This document shows positions 44,724 to 53,901 of a DNA stretch of 64,000 bases, one piece after another. The notes below the pieces were generated by a model, which saw only the letters and a list, made by a program, of their open reading frames with translations, made no database searches and had not been told where the DNA came from. Position numbers and translations under genes: made by a program. The stretch is from positions 5,499,988 through 5,563,987 of the forward strand of contig NZ_CP011272.1 of the NCBI RefSeq assembly GCF_001610875.1. The letters run 5' to 3'. The DNA is from Pirellula sp. SH-Sr6A (lineage in GTDB: Bacteria > Planctomycetota > Planctomycetia > Pirellulales > Pirellulaceae). Numbering within the stretch: the stretch's first letter is position 1; each line of letters starts with the position of its first letter.

Positions 44724-47700
44724 ATGCCTGAAAACGCGATCGACATTCGAAGCGAGCTGCTGCGTTTCCAATCCAAACTGCTCGACCTGAGCCTGCGAAA
44801 CCCTTTGCTGAACTACCGCATAGGAAAACGAAAGACGGTCTTGCTGGAAGGCCAACAGCCGGATGCCGTCTTCCATCGATTGGTCGACCAGTTCCGGCCG
44901 ATGAGGCTCACTCCCCTCACCGTCGATAGCGAACCGGAGTGCTTGCATACCCCATATCAAGCCGAGGAGTTAGACGGTTTGTTGAGAAGCGTCTCACGCG
45001 ACGCAAAGACAATTATCGAAGAAACCGGAATCAACTACCTACACCTTGCTGTCGGATTTTTGAAATGGAAAGAGGTCGCTCCAGCGAACGACGATGATCG
45101 CCTCGCTCCTATTCTTCTTATCCCCATCGAAATTCGTTCTCGCGTTCAACCCTCCGGCGAAATCGAGTACTTCGTCGCATGGGATGAAGACGACGTACAG
45201 ACCAATCCGAGCCTTCGGAAAAAACTGGAAACGGACTTTCGCCTCACGCTGCCCGAACGAGCGGAAGATGAGACTCCCTCAGCCTTCTTCGCGTCCATTC
45301 AAGCCGTATTGCAAAGCAAACCGGATTGGCAAATCGCAGAGACTATGCTCCTCGGATTCTTCTCGTTTCACAAACTCTCCATGTACGCGGACATCCATCC
45401 CGAACATTGGGAGCGGACCGATGCTCTCCGTGCGGATGCACTACCCTATCAACTCATCGTCGGATCGATCGGAAACGTCCAGCCCTCTCTGTACGTAGAA
45501 GATTATGCCATCGATGTTCACCCCTCTGCCTCCAAAATCGAACTACCTCTCGATGCCGACAGCTCTCAGCATTCAGCGATCGCCGACATCTCGGAAGGAA
45601 AAAGCTTGGTCATCGAAGGACCACCAGGGACGGGAAAATCCCAGACCATTGCCAATGCAATCGCGCACGCGATCAGCCAAGGGAAACGAATTCTGTTTGT
45701 CGCAGAAAAAATTGCGGCACTCGATGTTGTCGCCAAACGATTGGATAGCATCGGGCTTGGAAACTACTGCCTGGAAATGCACGGACATTCGGTTGCACCG
45801 AAGTACGTCTTCGAATCACTCGCTAGGCGGTTGAACTGCCCGTCCGAACCCCCTAATCCGTTATTGTCCCAAACACGCGAACAAATCCAGTGCGCGAAGC
45901 AGACCATCGAGTCGTATCTGCATTGGACAAACCAGGAGTCAGGTCCCTATCGTGAACCGCTCCATCAGCTGATGTGGCGCATGGTTCCATGGCGACAAAA
46001 AGGACTTGTTCCATTGCAAACGGCCGAATTGGATCTAAATCTTTCCCGAGACGTTCTGGGCGAGTGCAAGTCAGCTCTCAACGCGTTCGCTCGCACGGCC
46101 AATGAATTCGGGGACCCCTCTCAAAGCGAATGGTTTGGGTTCTTTCCCGAGGACTGCTCTGTATCTCGATTGAATACCGTCAAAGAATGCGTCACCCAAT
46201 TACGACTTCTCGCGCATTCGATCGAAGGAGAACGGCAATCCCTCGATTCTCTACTCGGTGCACGCGATCGATCGAATGTCTTTTTGCGAGACCCGCCCAT
46301 CGCTCGCATCCGAGAACTTCAAGCCTCCTATCGGTCAGGTTCGGGAGTCTCTTGCGAAGCTCTTCTTGACCCGGAATTGCAGTCGGTCGCTTTAGAACTG
46401 GAAGCCTGCATCGAAACAATCGATCGATGCGAGGCGAGGCTCGATCGCATTTGGCCTGCGTGGCGAGAACACTCCCGCGACCACTCGAACATCCCGAACG
46501 ACCTCGCTCTGGATCTGTTAAAGAAACTCGATCCCCTTTCACCCGTTCACACCCTGGAGGCCTTTCAAAGCTGGGTTTCGACGACTCGCTCCCTCCAAGA
46601 ACGACTTCGGCATGATGTGCACAAGATCGCTGATGCAATTCAAGAACCCTTGGAGCGGATCGACGAATCGATTCGTAAGGCCAAGATGCTGGCCTTGCTA
46701 GGTGAACCTGTCTGGAACGGACTCGAATCGATACCCGAAGAATGGTTCCTCGAATCCACAAAGAAAACCATCGAGGCGGCTCTCGATAGAAATCAACGAC
46801 TTCGATCCAGTCGACGAGAATTGGAAACGAACTTTGATCTAGAGCAGGCCCCCGGTGCTGACGAACTGAAACACTTGTTGAAGTCACTGCAACCCTACGC
46901 CAGCCGATGGTGGCGTTTCTTCGACTCCACGTATCGCAGAACCCTTCGGTCCATCCAAAGGTTTGCAACCTTTCATCGGTTCTTTGGCATCGCTCGAATC
47001 ATCCACGCATTGGAGTCCCTTCGCCTGTTTGAAGTGGAGCGAACCGAATTTTCCAATCAAAAGGAATGGAAACGATGTTTAGGACCGCTTTTCCAACAGG
47101 ACCAAACCGATTGGGAATTGGTCTCCCAAATTTGGGACCGAGTCGCTCGTTTGCAATCTTTCGGCGCCGATGCCAAACAGGCAAACCGATTTCGCTCGCT
47201 GCAAAGCAAATTGACAGCCCACCTGGATTGGGAGGCGTTTCTCCGCGCGTGGGATCAATGGACTCTCCAGTTTGATTTCCCGGTTGCCCAGCGTCTTCTC
47301 ACACCGGCGATGCCCCATAGCCAAGGGGCATGGGATGACTCCAGTCAACTTCTGGAGCACTGGGCATCGGGTATCCAGCAATTGGAGGCTTTTGCCAACC
47401 TCGCGGGAATTGGAAAGACTTCTCCCTTTTCTGAACTTGAAGAGATCCTCAGCAATCTGGCTGAACATCGCCAAGCTCACGCACGCGCGATGGTTCTTAC
47501 CGACTCGCCGGATCCTACTCGACAAAAGATTTGGGAGTACGTCCGTCAACAACGAGGCGCGATCGGAAGTGAAATCCAGTGGCTTCGGAATTTTCAGCTG
47601 CTAGAGCTGGGAACGGAAGCCATCCGCCAACTCGATCGCATGGGCGCGGAGCAGCTGTGCGAGTCCCTATGTCGCAGCGCGTTGGACGTGGAGATTGCGA

Positions 47701-49580
47701 CGAAACGGTGGGATGAGATCCGCGGTCTCATCGGAACCACCTCGGAGATGAATTCGGATTGGGCTAACTGGACAACTCCCAATACACACGGCGAAAAGAA
47801 TGAGTTCAAAGACGATCTCGTAGGGCCTATGGACCGCCTCGGTTCCCAATTTGGGCGGCTAGAGGCGTGGTTTGGTCTCTGCCGAACCATCGCCCGGTGC
47901 AAACGATGCCAATGCGAAGCCTTTGTCTGGAGGGCTTTTGAGCAAGAGCCCATTACGGAGCAACTGGGGGATGTGTTCGAACTGACTCTCCTCGACAGGA
48001 TTGCATCGGGCGCCGTTTCCAATTCGCATTGGGGAGAAACTTTTACCCGCACCGAACTAGAAGACGCGATTGCCTCCTACCAGAAGCTGGATCACGCGTT
48101 TCAGACGCTCAAGTCTCAAGAGATACAAGGGAATCTCATCCAGTGTCCCATCCCAACCGGTTCGAACCGAGGCCGGGTTGGCGAGTTCACCGAACTGGGG
48201 CTTATCAAGCATGAGGTAAACAAGAAACTGCGGCACTGCAAGATTCGCGATTTGATGAGCCGAGCGGGAAGTGCCGTGCAAGCCTTGAAGCCTTGTTTTC
48301 TCATGAGCCCACTGTCACTCGCACGCTATTTGCCCGCGGAATCGATTTCCTTCGATCTTGTCATCATGGACGAAGCGTCTCAGATCAAACCCGAAGACGC
48401 AATTGGGGCAATACTGCGTGCCAAGCAACTCGTGGTGGTAGGAGATCCTAAACAATTGCCCCCCACCCATTTTTTTGAACGCCAGATTTCTGAAGAGGAG
48501 GAAGCCGACCAAACGCAATTCGATCATGCGGAATCGATTTTAGATGTCGCCATGCGCGCCTTCCAGCCATGTCGCCGATTGCGATGGCACTATCGAAGCC
48601 ATCACGAGCAGTTAATCCGTTTTTCCAACGAGCAATTCTATGACGGAGACTTGATCGTCTTTCCCTCCCCCAAAGGGCCGGATGCTGGCTATGGAATCCG
48701 CAGCCACTTCGTCGAACAAGGGCGTTTCTCTCAAGGGATCAATCAAGTTGAAGGGGAAATGATTGCCCACGCGATTGTCCAGCACGCCTTAGATAATCCT
48801 GACGAGTCCCTCGGTGTCGCCGCATTCAATCAGTTGCAAGCGGAGTGGATCGACGACCAAGTTGCCTTGATTTGTCGCCGTGATCCTCGTGCCGCAGAAG
48901 CAGTGGCCCAGTTGAGTCAACGCCATGACGGGCTCTTTATCAAGAATCTAGAGAGCATACAGGGGGATGAGCGGGACGTGATGTTCCTGTCGTACACCTA
49001 CGGCCCGGATATCACAACGGGCAAGGTGTTTCAGCGATTCGGCCCGATCAATTTCGACGCGGGTTGGCGGCGATTGAATGTTTTGGTAACCCGAGCGAGA
49101 AAGCGGATGGAGGTGTTCTCGTCCCTTCGATTCGACCAAATTGCAGTCGGTGCGAATGCCAGCCGCGGTGTGTGCGCGTTCCGCGAATTCCTCCAGTTCA
49201 TCCAGACAGAGTGCTCGCAGGAGCGGGCGACGCCACCATCTCGATCTCCCGAGTCTCCATTGGAGGATGCCATCGCGAGCGTCGTCCGGTCGATGGGCCT
49301 GGAGCCAGTTTTTCAGGTCGGGGTCTCGGGCTGCTATCTCGATGTCGCGGTCCGGCACCCCAATTCTCCAACCGACTTTCTGATCGCAATCGAATCGGAT
49401 GGTGCCGGTTACCGGGAAGCCAAATCCGCTCGCGATCGCGACCGAATTCGCAACGAGGTTCTCGAAGCACGTGGCTGGCCGGTCCATCGCATTTGGTGCG
49501 TCGATTGGTTTCTCCATCGGTCGGCCGAAGAAGACCGCCTGCGAAAAGCGATCCACCGACTGGTGAACGCCGCTTCCTAG
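44724..49580 (+). CDS. DUF4011 helicase with a Vsr-like nuclease end, probable defence protein
   Basis: 1,618 residues. DUF4011 opens the protein (SKLLDLSLRNPLLNYRIGK). A P-loop GPPGTGKSQ starts near residue 299, in VIEGPPGTGKSQTIANAIAH, and the DEAD motif is VIMDEASQ near 1215, with QLPPTHFF just after it. The AAA_12-like end of the SF1 helicase (LNVLVTRARKRMEVF) lies near 1455. The final ~100 residues (EDAIASVVRSMGLEP, IAIESDGAGYR, RNEVLEARGWPVHRIW) look like a Vsr/MTES-type endonuclease, with the catalytic aspartate candidate in ESDGAGY. DUF4011-helicase-Vsr fusions are known among anti-phage systems (the Hhe type). No methylase is encoded. A tRNA follows directly, a common position for integrated defence genes. 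Confidence 0.85.
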   Translation: MPENAIDIRSELLRFQSKLLDLSLRNPLLNYRIGKRKTVLLEGQQPDAVFHRLVDQFRPMRLTPLTVDSEPECLHTPYQAEELDGLLRSVSRDAKTIIEETGINYLHLAVGFLKWKEVAPANDDDRLAPILLIPIEIRSRVQPSGEIEYFVAWDEDDVQTNPSLRKKLETDFRLTLPERAEDETPSAFFASIQAVLQSKPDWQIAETMLLGFFSFHKLSMYADIHPEHWERTDALRADALPYQLIVGSIGNVQPSLYVEDYAIDVHPSASKIELPLDADSSQHSAIADISEGKSLVIEGPPGTGKSQTIANAIAHAISQGKRILFVAEKIAALDVVAKRLDSIGLGNYCLEMHGHSVAPKYVFESLARRLNCPSEPPNPLLSQTREQIQCAKQTIESYLHWTNQESGPYREPLHQLMWRMVPWRQKGLVPLQTAELDLNLSRDVLGECKSALNAFARTANEFGDPSQSEWFGFFPEDCSVSRLNTVKECVTQLRLLAHSIEGERQSLDSLLGARDRSNVFLRDPPIARIRELQASYRSGSGVSCEALLDPELQSVALELEACIETIDRCEARLDRIWPAWREHSRDHSNIPNDLALDLLKKLDPLSPVHTLEAFQSWVSTTRSLQERLRHDVHKIADAIQEPLERIDESIRKAKMLALLGEPVWNGLESIPEEWFLESTKKTIEAALDRNQRLRSSRRELETNFDLEQAPGADELKHLLKSLQPYASRWWRFFDSTYRRTLRSIQRFATFHRFFGIARIIHALESLRLFEVERTEFSNQKEWKRCLGPLFQQDQTDWELVSQIWDRVARLQSFGADAKQANRFRSLQSKLTAHLDWEAFLRAWDQWTLQFDFPVAQRLLTPAMPHSQGAWDDSSQLLEHWASGIQQLEAFANLAGIGKTSPFSELEEILSNLAEHRQAHARAMVLTDSPDPTRQKIWEYVRQQRGAIGSEIQWLRNFQLLELGTEAIRQLDRMGAEQLCESLCRSALDVEIATKRWDEIRGLIGTTSEMNSDWANWTTPNTHGEKNEFKDDLVGPMDRLGSQFGRLEAWFGLCRTIARCKRCQCEAFVWRAFEQEPITEQLGDVFELTLLDRIASGAVSNSHWGETFTRTELEDAIASYQKLDHAFQTLKSQEIQGNLIQCPIPTGSNRGRVGEFTELGLIKHEVNKKLRHCKIRDLMSRAGSAVQALKPCFLMSPLSLARYLPAESISFDLVIMDEASQIKPEDAIGAILRAKQLVVVGDPKQLPPTHFFERQISEEEEADQTQFDHAESILDVAMRAFQPCRRLRWHYRSHHEQLIRFSNEQFYDGDLIVFPSPKGPDAGYGIRSHFVEQGRFSQGINQVEGEMIAHAIVQHALDNPDESLGVAAFNQLQAEWIDDQVALICRRDPRAAEAVAQLSQRHDGLFIKNLESIQGDERDVMFLSYTYGPDITTGKVFQRFGPINFDAGWRRLNVLVTRARKRMEVFSSLRFDQIAVGANASRGVCAFREFLQFIQTECSQERATPPSRSPESPLEDAIASVVRSMGLEPVFQVGVSGCYLDVAVRHPNSPTDFLIAIESDGAGYREAKSARDRDRIRNEVLEARGWPVHRIWCVDWFLHRSAEEDRLRKAIHRLVNAAS

Positions 49581-49680
49581 CAACTCTGGGCGCAATAAGG
49601 GTCCCGAACTATCGGTCCGAAGGGTGTGCTCACGTGGGGTAAAACCCAATCCGAAACGAACTTTCCGATCCAGAAACGAC

Positions 49681-49720
49681 AAAGACCCAGTGCCAGCTGA
49701 AACGCTAGCACTGGGTCTTT
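49681..49720 (-). terminator. Strong hairpin after tRNA-Cys
   Basis: A perfect 13-bp stem, AAAGACCCAGTGC (49681-49693) and GCACTGGGTCTTT (49708-49720), with a 14-base loop. It starts 7 bases after the 3' end of the minus-strand tRNA and is followed on that strand by TTGTCGTTT, as expected for a tRNA terminator. It could also stop plus-strand transcripts from the helicase gene. Confidence 0.75.
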
Positions 49721-49726
49721 GGAAAG

Positions 49727-49798
49727 AGGCTCCGGTGGGAGTTGAACCCACGATGGCGGATTTGCAATCCGCTGCCTTAGCCACTTGGCTACGGAGCC
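49727..49798 (-). tRNA. tRNA-Cys (anticodon GCA)
   Basis: The 72-base cloverleaf folds without gaps: acceptor arm GGCTCCG with CGGAGCC, D loop GCCAAGTGGCTAAGGC, anticodon arm GCGGA-TTGCAAA-TCCGC with anticodon GCA, and T arm GTGGG-TTCAACT-CCCAC. The unpaired discriminator is T, which is the cysteine identity base. The 3' CCA is not encoded. Confidence 0.96.
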
Positions 49799-50376
49799 GA
49801 GCAATGATTTTGCAGGGTTTTCGATACTGTCGAGCGTGGCCTTTTCGAGGTCACACTCCACATCACACTCGCGACGTCTCAAAACGAGATGTTGTTGAGC
49901 CCGTGTGTTCCGTATCGACGAGGAGTGTAACCGATCAACAAACCACTAATCAACCCCAGTCCGGATTTTCCTTGGAAGCCCCAAAAAATCGGGACCTGAC
50001 TTCCAGGCATCAACGGGATTCTGAATCGCTTTCGCACGAGTCTAGAAACCGGTCTGACGCCCTCAAGGAATTGGTCGCGGCGGAGTGCTGTACTGGCATC
50101 GTATCGACACGCATATGGTTTCGCCTCCAATGAAATTGGAACACCGAATTTGCTTCCCCGCGAAGGACTGCTTTTACCATCGCGGTGCCTTCAAAAGATA
50201 AGTGCGCCAGGTCCTACTCCGCCGGACACGCTTGGTCCGGCCTTGCTGAGATTTACAACGAGGACTTCGACGACCAACGCTTCGTGGTCATCGGTGACTT
50301 GATCGACAAGTGGTTGGGGGATGCAGTCACTCAAAAGCTTCCTTCTCTATCCCAAATTGAAACGTGCGGTAGCTTA
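49799..50376 (+). other. Stretch without a supported gene
   Basis: This 578-base gap lies between tRNA-Cys and the tandem gene cassette. I see no gene with a credible start and ribosome-binding site. A 169-codon plus-strand frame (49624-50133) runs antisense through the tRNA and is not real. The only structured element is a degenerate coding fragment at 50227-50319 that is related to two copies inside the cassette. Confidence 0.6.
50227..50319 (+). pseudogene. Degenerate coding fragment, copy 1
   Basis: The plus-strand frame reads HAWSGLAEIYNEDFDDQRF and then VVIGDLIDKWLG. Two related copies lie at 51471-51587 and 53760-53856 and read EIYNEDFDYQRLVVISEL and EIYNEDLDS-stop. The frame here is open from 50185 (GTG), but no start or domain supports an intact gene. 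The source gene is not in the window and the family is not recognised. Confidence 0.5.
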
Positions 50377-51354
50377 CTATTTTCCAGAAGATTTGGAGGA
50401 TTCTTTAGCGGCTTTCTCCTGAAGCCGTTTGTCTTTTGTGTCGACAAGCGCCTCAAGACGGTCATTCAGATACTGTTCGGAGAAGTAGGATTGAGGAATC
50501 GGTTTGTTATACGATTCCCATTTGAAGGTGTACTCTTGTTTGGATCGCCCGCGAGGCTCAAAGTTCTCAATCTTTACCTTGCTTGGTACCCACCTCTCCC
50601 CTAGATTTTCAAGCTCGATATCCGTTCGGGCAGACACCCGCTCTTTGCCACCACTCCGCGGAATGATCGCCGGGAGAACTGCTTTCGTTAACCAATAATC
50701 CCTCTTCGTGTCTACGAAGTAGTCTCGACTAATGCAACGAAATATTGCGATTCCATCCTCATTCATCCGATAGTTTGTGTACTCTTCCTTCGGGTTCGAA
50801 GACGTGAACTCAACCCGGTGCTGTAAGATCTTCTGCACAGAATCTCGCGCTTGGTGCTCTGAATCCATTGCCCATCCAAGTGTTCGAAAGTCGAAGTCAA
50901 CAACACCTCGCACCCGCCCGTCATTCGAACCTATAGTGCGGATTTCACCTGTTCTTGGGTCAACCACAAGGTGTAAGTCTGGGAGGACCATTCGGATTGC
51001 AGGGTAGGCTGTGTAGCTTTTGGAATTCCGAAGGACATCTTCTTCCTCCAGCTTTGAGCCAGCCAGTACATCAACAATCTCGGTATCCATTTCCATGTAA
51101 TAGGATCCCGCCAGCTCATCACATTTTACCTTGCCCTTGGAGATTTTCAAAACTCCATACTGAGTCGGGTTTGCTGCTGCAGTTTCTGTAAAGGAATTGT
51201 CACGGAGTTCAAAATCAAATTCGTACCGAATCGGCTCCGTTCGTTCTTCGAGAACGCATAGCATGAGATCGCGAGCATTGTCTTGGGCCAGAAGCGGCAC
51301 TGAGCCAAGCAGAAAAGCCACCATCGCCGCAAGGTAGATAAGGATCGGTCTCAT
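50377..51354 (-). CDS. Secreted unknown protein A, copy 1
   Basis: 325 residues with a signal peptide (MRPILIYLAAMVAFLLGSV, cleavage near LLAQ). The rest is beta-rich, with FDFELRDNSF, an acidic-charged middle and a lysine-rich end (DKRLQEKAAKESSK). No enzymatic motif is seen, and the general build is like exported LolA-type beta folds, but this is not established. Copy 2 lies at 52663-53643. The first ~53 codons and a ~120-base stretch near the 3' end (codons 265-305) are nearly identical between copies, while the middle has diverged to roughly 60% protein identity. Confidence 0.75.
   Translation of the reverse strand: MRPILIYLAAMVAFLLGSVPLLAQDNARDLMLCVLEERTEPIRYEFDFELRDNSFTETAAANPTQYGVLKISKGKVKCDELAGSYYMEMDTEIVDVLAGSKLEEEDVLRNSKSYTAYPAIRMVLPDLHLVVDPRTGEIRTIGSNDGRVRGVVDFDFRTLGWAMDSEHQARDSVQKILQHRVEFTSSNPKEEYTNYRMNEDGIAIFRCISRDYFVDTKRDYWLTKAVLPAIIPRSGGKERVSARTDIELENLGERWVPSKVKIENFEPRGRSKQEYTFKWESYNKPIPQSYFSEQYLNDRLEALVDTKDKRLQEKAAKESSKSSGK
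50440..50559 (-). repeat. 120-base exact repeat, copy 1 (in gene A1)
   Basis: Identical base for base to 52729-52848. It codes for the conserved segment between NKPIPQSYF and YLNDRLEALV. The offset, 2,289, equals that of the other identical block. Confidence 0.9.
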
Positions 51355-51502
51355 AGATACACACTCGCTCGATTTAAGGGCTCGTTGCAGGGATAGGAGG
51401 GCATGGCGAACTGAGCCATCGCATGAAGGGCTACTAGGGGTGTCGAATTCAGGCAGTCGACGCTCACAGACATGGTTGGGCCGGCGTTGATGAAATTTAC
51501 AA
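51194..51502 (-). repeat. 309-base near-identical repeat, copy 1
   Basis: Matches 53483-53791 at 306 of 309 positions without gaps. It spans the first ~53 codons of gene A1 and 148 bases of its upstream region, including the start of the degenerate fragment. Confidence 0.9.
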
Positions 51503-51587
51503 CGAAGACTTTGATTATCAACGATTAGTGGTCATCAGTGAGTTAATCGACAAGTGGTTGGTAGAGTGCTTTGAATCAACCGAATGA
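51471..51587 (+). pseudogene. Degenerate coding fragment, copy 2
   Basis: The plus-strand frame reads HGWAGVDEIYNEDFDYQRL, then VVISELIDKWLVECFESTE and a stop at 51585. It has no start codon and follows a TAG upstream. It lies antisense between genes A1 and B1. The first third is within the 309-base repeat; the remainder differs from copy 3, which has an internal stop. Confidence 0.5.
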
Positions 51588-51614
51588 CTTGCAAAACAAT
51601 TACGTTGCCATCAA

Positions 51615-52556
51615 TCACTTTGCCTTAAATGTTTCAACAAGCTCTTCACTTAGAATCTTATTGTGGACGAAGACATCGGGATTAACACCCTTGGCAGTAA
51701 CCAGGCTTGTCTTCCAAACGTAACCAATACTAAAGTTCTCTGTAGTACGGAGATCGTTATCGCCCCAATAGTTCTCAATCCTGCACTCGACGCGGGCCGG
51801 GACAAACCCGTCATTGTAATTAGTCCACTTCGTGTTAATATCACAGCAATACCTCCGACCAATACGAACGAATCTCTTCTCATAGTCTTTTGGGAGTATG
51901 TACCGCGTCAGAACCGGCATTCCACCCTGTGTCTTGTCAAAGTAAACTTGAATATGCGCGCGGTGCTCTCCGGTGCCATATGTCCATTCCCCCCGAGTTA
52001 ATCTCCCATCGGTTTCACACCAAAGCATCTTCTTCATGTCTAGAAGTTCGGACCAAGAGTCACGTTTACCGGCGCCACCGGATGTTGTTAGTTGAGGCTC
52101 GGCGATCGCGACCATGCAAGGGTCTTCTGGAACAGGGGACCGCCCAACGGGGGAGAATTCTCCTTTTTCATTGACAATTGGGAGGTCGCCAATGGATGCC
52201 AAGGTTTTTCCCTTTAGCACAGTAAAGACGCTCCAGCCCCCTAAGGGGACAGGTTGGGAGCCGATGTAACGCATCCAATCCACTCGTTTTGAATTGGATT
52301 TTCGGTCTTCGAAAGCGACCACGTCATACTGAAGACTTTGTGATGGCTCTTGCTTGGCAATATAATTTCTTTCTCGGCAAACCTCCGCAAGGTATCCAAA
52401 TGAATTCAGCCGCTCAGCGTTAATACCAAAATCATAAATCAAAGATTCGATTTCGGACGGATCGCATGAAACGAACTTGTTTTGAGCGTTAGCGATCTGT
52501 GGCACTAGTGCTAAAAGACAAATAAATGTCGCTTTGATCAAAGTGTTTAATGCCAT
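51615..52556 (-). CDS. Secreted unknown protein B, copy 1
   Basis: 313 residues with a signal peptide (hydrophobic run, cleavage near IANAQ). After it comes a cysteine in FVSCDPSEIE, then IYDFGINAERLNSFGY, and conserved blocks GEWTYGTGEHRAHIQVYFD and GMPVLTRYILPKDYEKRF. No family is recognised. Copy 2 at 53902-54846 has the same layout and similar blocks (GEWTLGEGKYKTYVQVYFD) but only about 45% identity. A and B are similar in size and both secreted; they may be two parts of a surface or periplasmic pair. B precedes A on the minus strand in each unit. Confidence 0.75.
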   Translation of the reverse strand: MALNTLIKATFICLLALVPQIANAQNKFVSCDPSEIESLIYDFGINAERLNSFGYLAEVCRERNYIAKQEPSQSLQYDVVAFEDRKSNSKRVDWMRYIGSQPVPLGGWSVFTVLKGKTLASIGDLPIVNEKGEFSPVGRSPVPEDPCMVAIAEPQLTTSGGAGKRDSWSELLDMKKMLWCETDGRLTRGEWTYGTGEHRAHIQVYFDKTQGGMPVLTRYILPKDYEKRFVRIGRRYCCDINTKWTNYNDGFVPARVECRIENYWGDNDLRTTENFSIGYVWKTSLVTAKGVNPDVFVHNKILSEELVETFKAK

Positions 52557-52662
52557 TGTTCATGCAACCCGTGAAAAAATATGTAAGGACAAAATAGTGT
52601 GGTTATAGGGGGCGCCCACGCAGGCGGGCCGATTGGAAGCCAAACGAGAAGGGGGCCGCAAC

Positions 52663-53643
52663 TTACTTTTTTTCAGAATATTTGGAGGATTCTTTAGCGG
52701 TTTTCTCCTGAAGGCGCTTGTCTTTTGCGTCGACAAGCGCCTCAAGACGGTCATTCAGATACTGTTCGGAGAAGTAGGATTGAGGAATCGGTTTGTTATA
52801 CGATTCCCATTTGAAGGTGTACTCTTGTTTGGATCGCCCGCGAGGCTCGAAGTTTTCAATCTTTACCTTGCTTGGTACCCACCTCTCCCCCAGTTTCTCA
52901 AGTTCAATATCCGTTCGGGCTGACACCCGCTCTTTACCACCACTCCGCGGAATGATCGCTGGAATGGTTACTTTCGTGAGCCCGTAATCCCTCTTGGTGT
53001 CCACGAAATAATCCCTACCTATACAACGAAAAGAGGCAATCCCGTCGTCGTTCACCCGGTAGTTTGTGTACTCGTCCTTTGGGTCTGGGGAGCAATTCTC
53101 AATGCGGTGTTGTAATATTTGCCGCAGGGAATCTTTGGATTGGTGTTCGGAGTCCAACGCCCACCCGAGTGTTCGAAAATCAAAGTCAATCATCCCCTTC
53201 ACAGGTCGACCACGAGAACTAACCTGAGTTACCACACCTGCTCTTGGCTCAACCATGAACTGCATATCAGGTAGGATCAATCTCATGGCAGGAAACTCGG
53301 AATAATATTTGGCTTTTTCCGTGATGGCTTCCTCTTCTGACTTAGTCTCGGCTAGCACATCAACTATCTCCGTTTCCATCTCTACGTAGTAAAAGCCAGC
53401 TAGCTCATCCGACTTCAATTTCCCTTTCGTCACCTTTAGCATCCCGTATTCGGTAGGCTTCTCCGAAGCAACCGCAGTAAACGAATTGTCACGGAGTTCA
53501 AAATCAAATTCGTACCGAATCGGCTCCGTTCGTTCTTCGAGAACGCATAGCATGAGATCGCGAGCATTGTCTTGGGCCAGAAGCGGCACTGAGCCAAGCT
53601 GAAAAGCAACCATCGCCGCAAGGTAGATAAGGATCGGTCTCAT
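52663..53643 (-). CDS. Secreted unknown protein A, copy 2
   Basis: 326 residues. Same signal peptide as copy 1 except two residues, same N-terminal 50 residues and same C-terminal 100 residues, with a diverged middle (for example VSSRGRPVKGMIDFDFRTLG where copy 1 has IGSNDGRVRGVVDFDFRTLG). Copy 1 and copy 2 have the same spacing of every block, so no net insertion or deletion occurred between them. Both are probably expressed, since frames are intact. Function unknown. Confidence 0.75.
   Translation of the reverse strand: MRPILIYLAAMVAFQLGSVPLLAQDNARDLMLCVLEERTEPIRYEFDFELRDNSFTAVASEKPTEYGMLKVTKGKLKSDELAGFYYVEMETEIVDVLAETKSEEEAITEKAKYYSEFPAMRLILPDMQFMVEPRAGVVTQVSSRGRPVKGMIDFDFRTLGWALDSEHQSKDSLRQILQHRIENCSPDPKDEYTNYRVNDDGIASFRCIGRDYFVDTKRDYGLTKVTIPAIIPRSGGKERVSARTDIELEKLGERWVPSKVKIENFEPRGRSKQEYTFKWESYNKPIPQSYFSEQYLNDRLEALVDAKDKRLQEKTAKESSKYSEKK
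52729..52848 (-). repeat. 120-base exact repeat, copy 2 (in gene A2)
   Basis: Base-for-base copy of 50440-50559. Confidence 0.9.
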
Positions 53644-53791
53644 AGATACACACTCGCTCGATTTAAGGGCTCGTTGCAGGGATAGGAGGGCATGGCGAAC
53701 TGAGCCATCGCATGAAGGGCTACTAGGGGTGTCGAATTCAGGCAGTCGACACTCACAGACATGGTTGGGCCGGCGTTGATGAAATTTACAA
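53483..53791 (-). repeat. 309-base near-identical repeat, copy 2
   Basis: Matches 51194-51502 with three mismatches; covers the A2 signal peptide region and its upstream sequence. Confidence 0.9.
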
Positions 53792-53856
53792 TGAGGACCT
53801 CGACAGCTAGCGGTTGGTAGTCGCCGGTGAACCGATCTACAAGTGGATTGGGGATA
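53760..53856 (+). pseudogene. Degenerate coding fragment, copy 3
   Basis: The plus-strand frame reads HGWAGVDEIYNEDLDS, then a TAG, then RLVVAGEPIYKWIGD. The internal stop shows it is not a functional gene. It is the 2,289-base partner of copy 2. Confidence 0.5.
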
Positions 53857-53901
53857 GATGCAAGCAACGCAAACTCATTGCGAAACTCACCCTGCAATCA
53901 C

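Noticed and set aside
49879-50130. 83-residue minus-strand frame between tRNA-Cys and the cassette
   Set aside because: The translation looks fairly protein-like, but no ribosome-binding site, signal peptide or family supports it.
49624-50133. 169-residue plus-strand frame through tRNA-Cys
   Set aside because: It reads through the antisense strand of a perfect tRNA.
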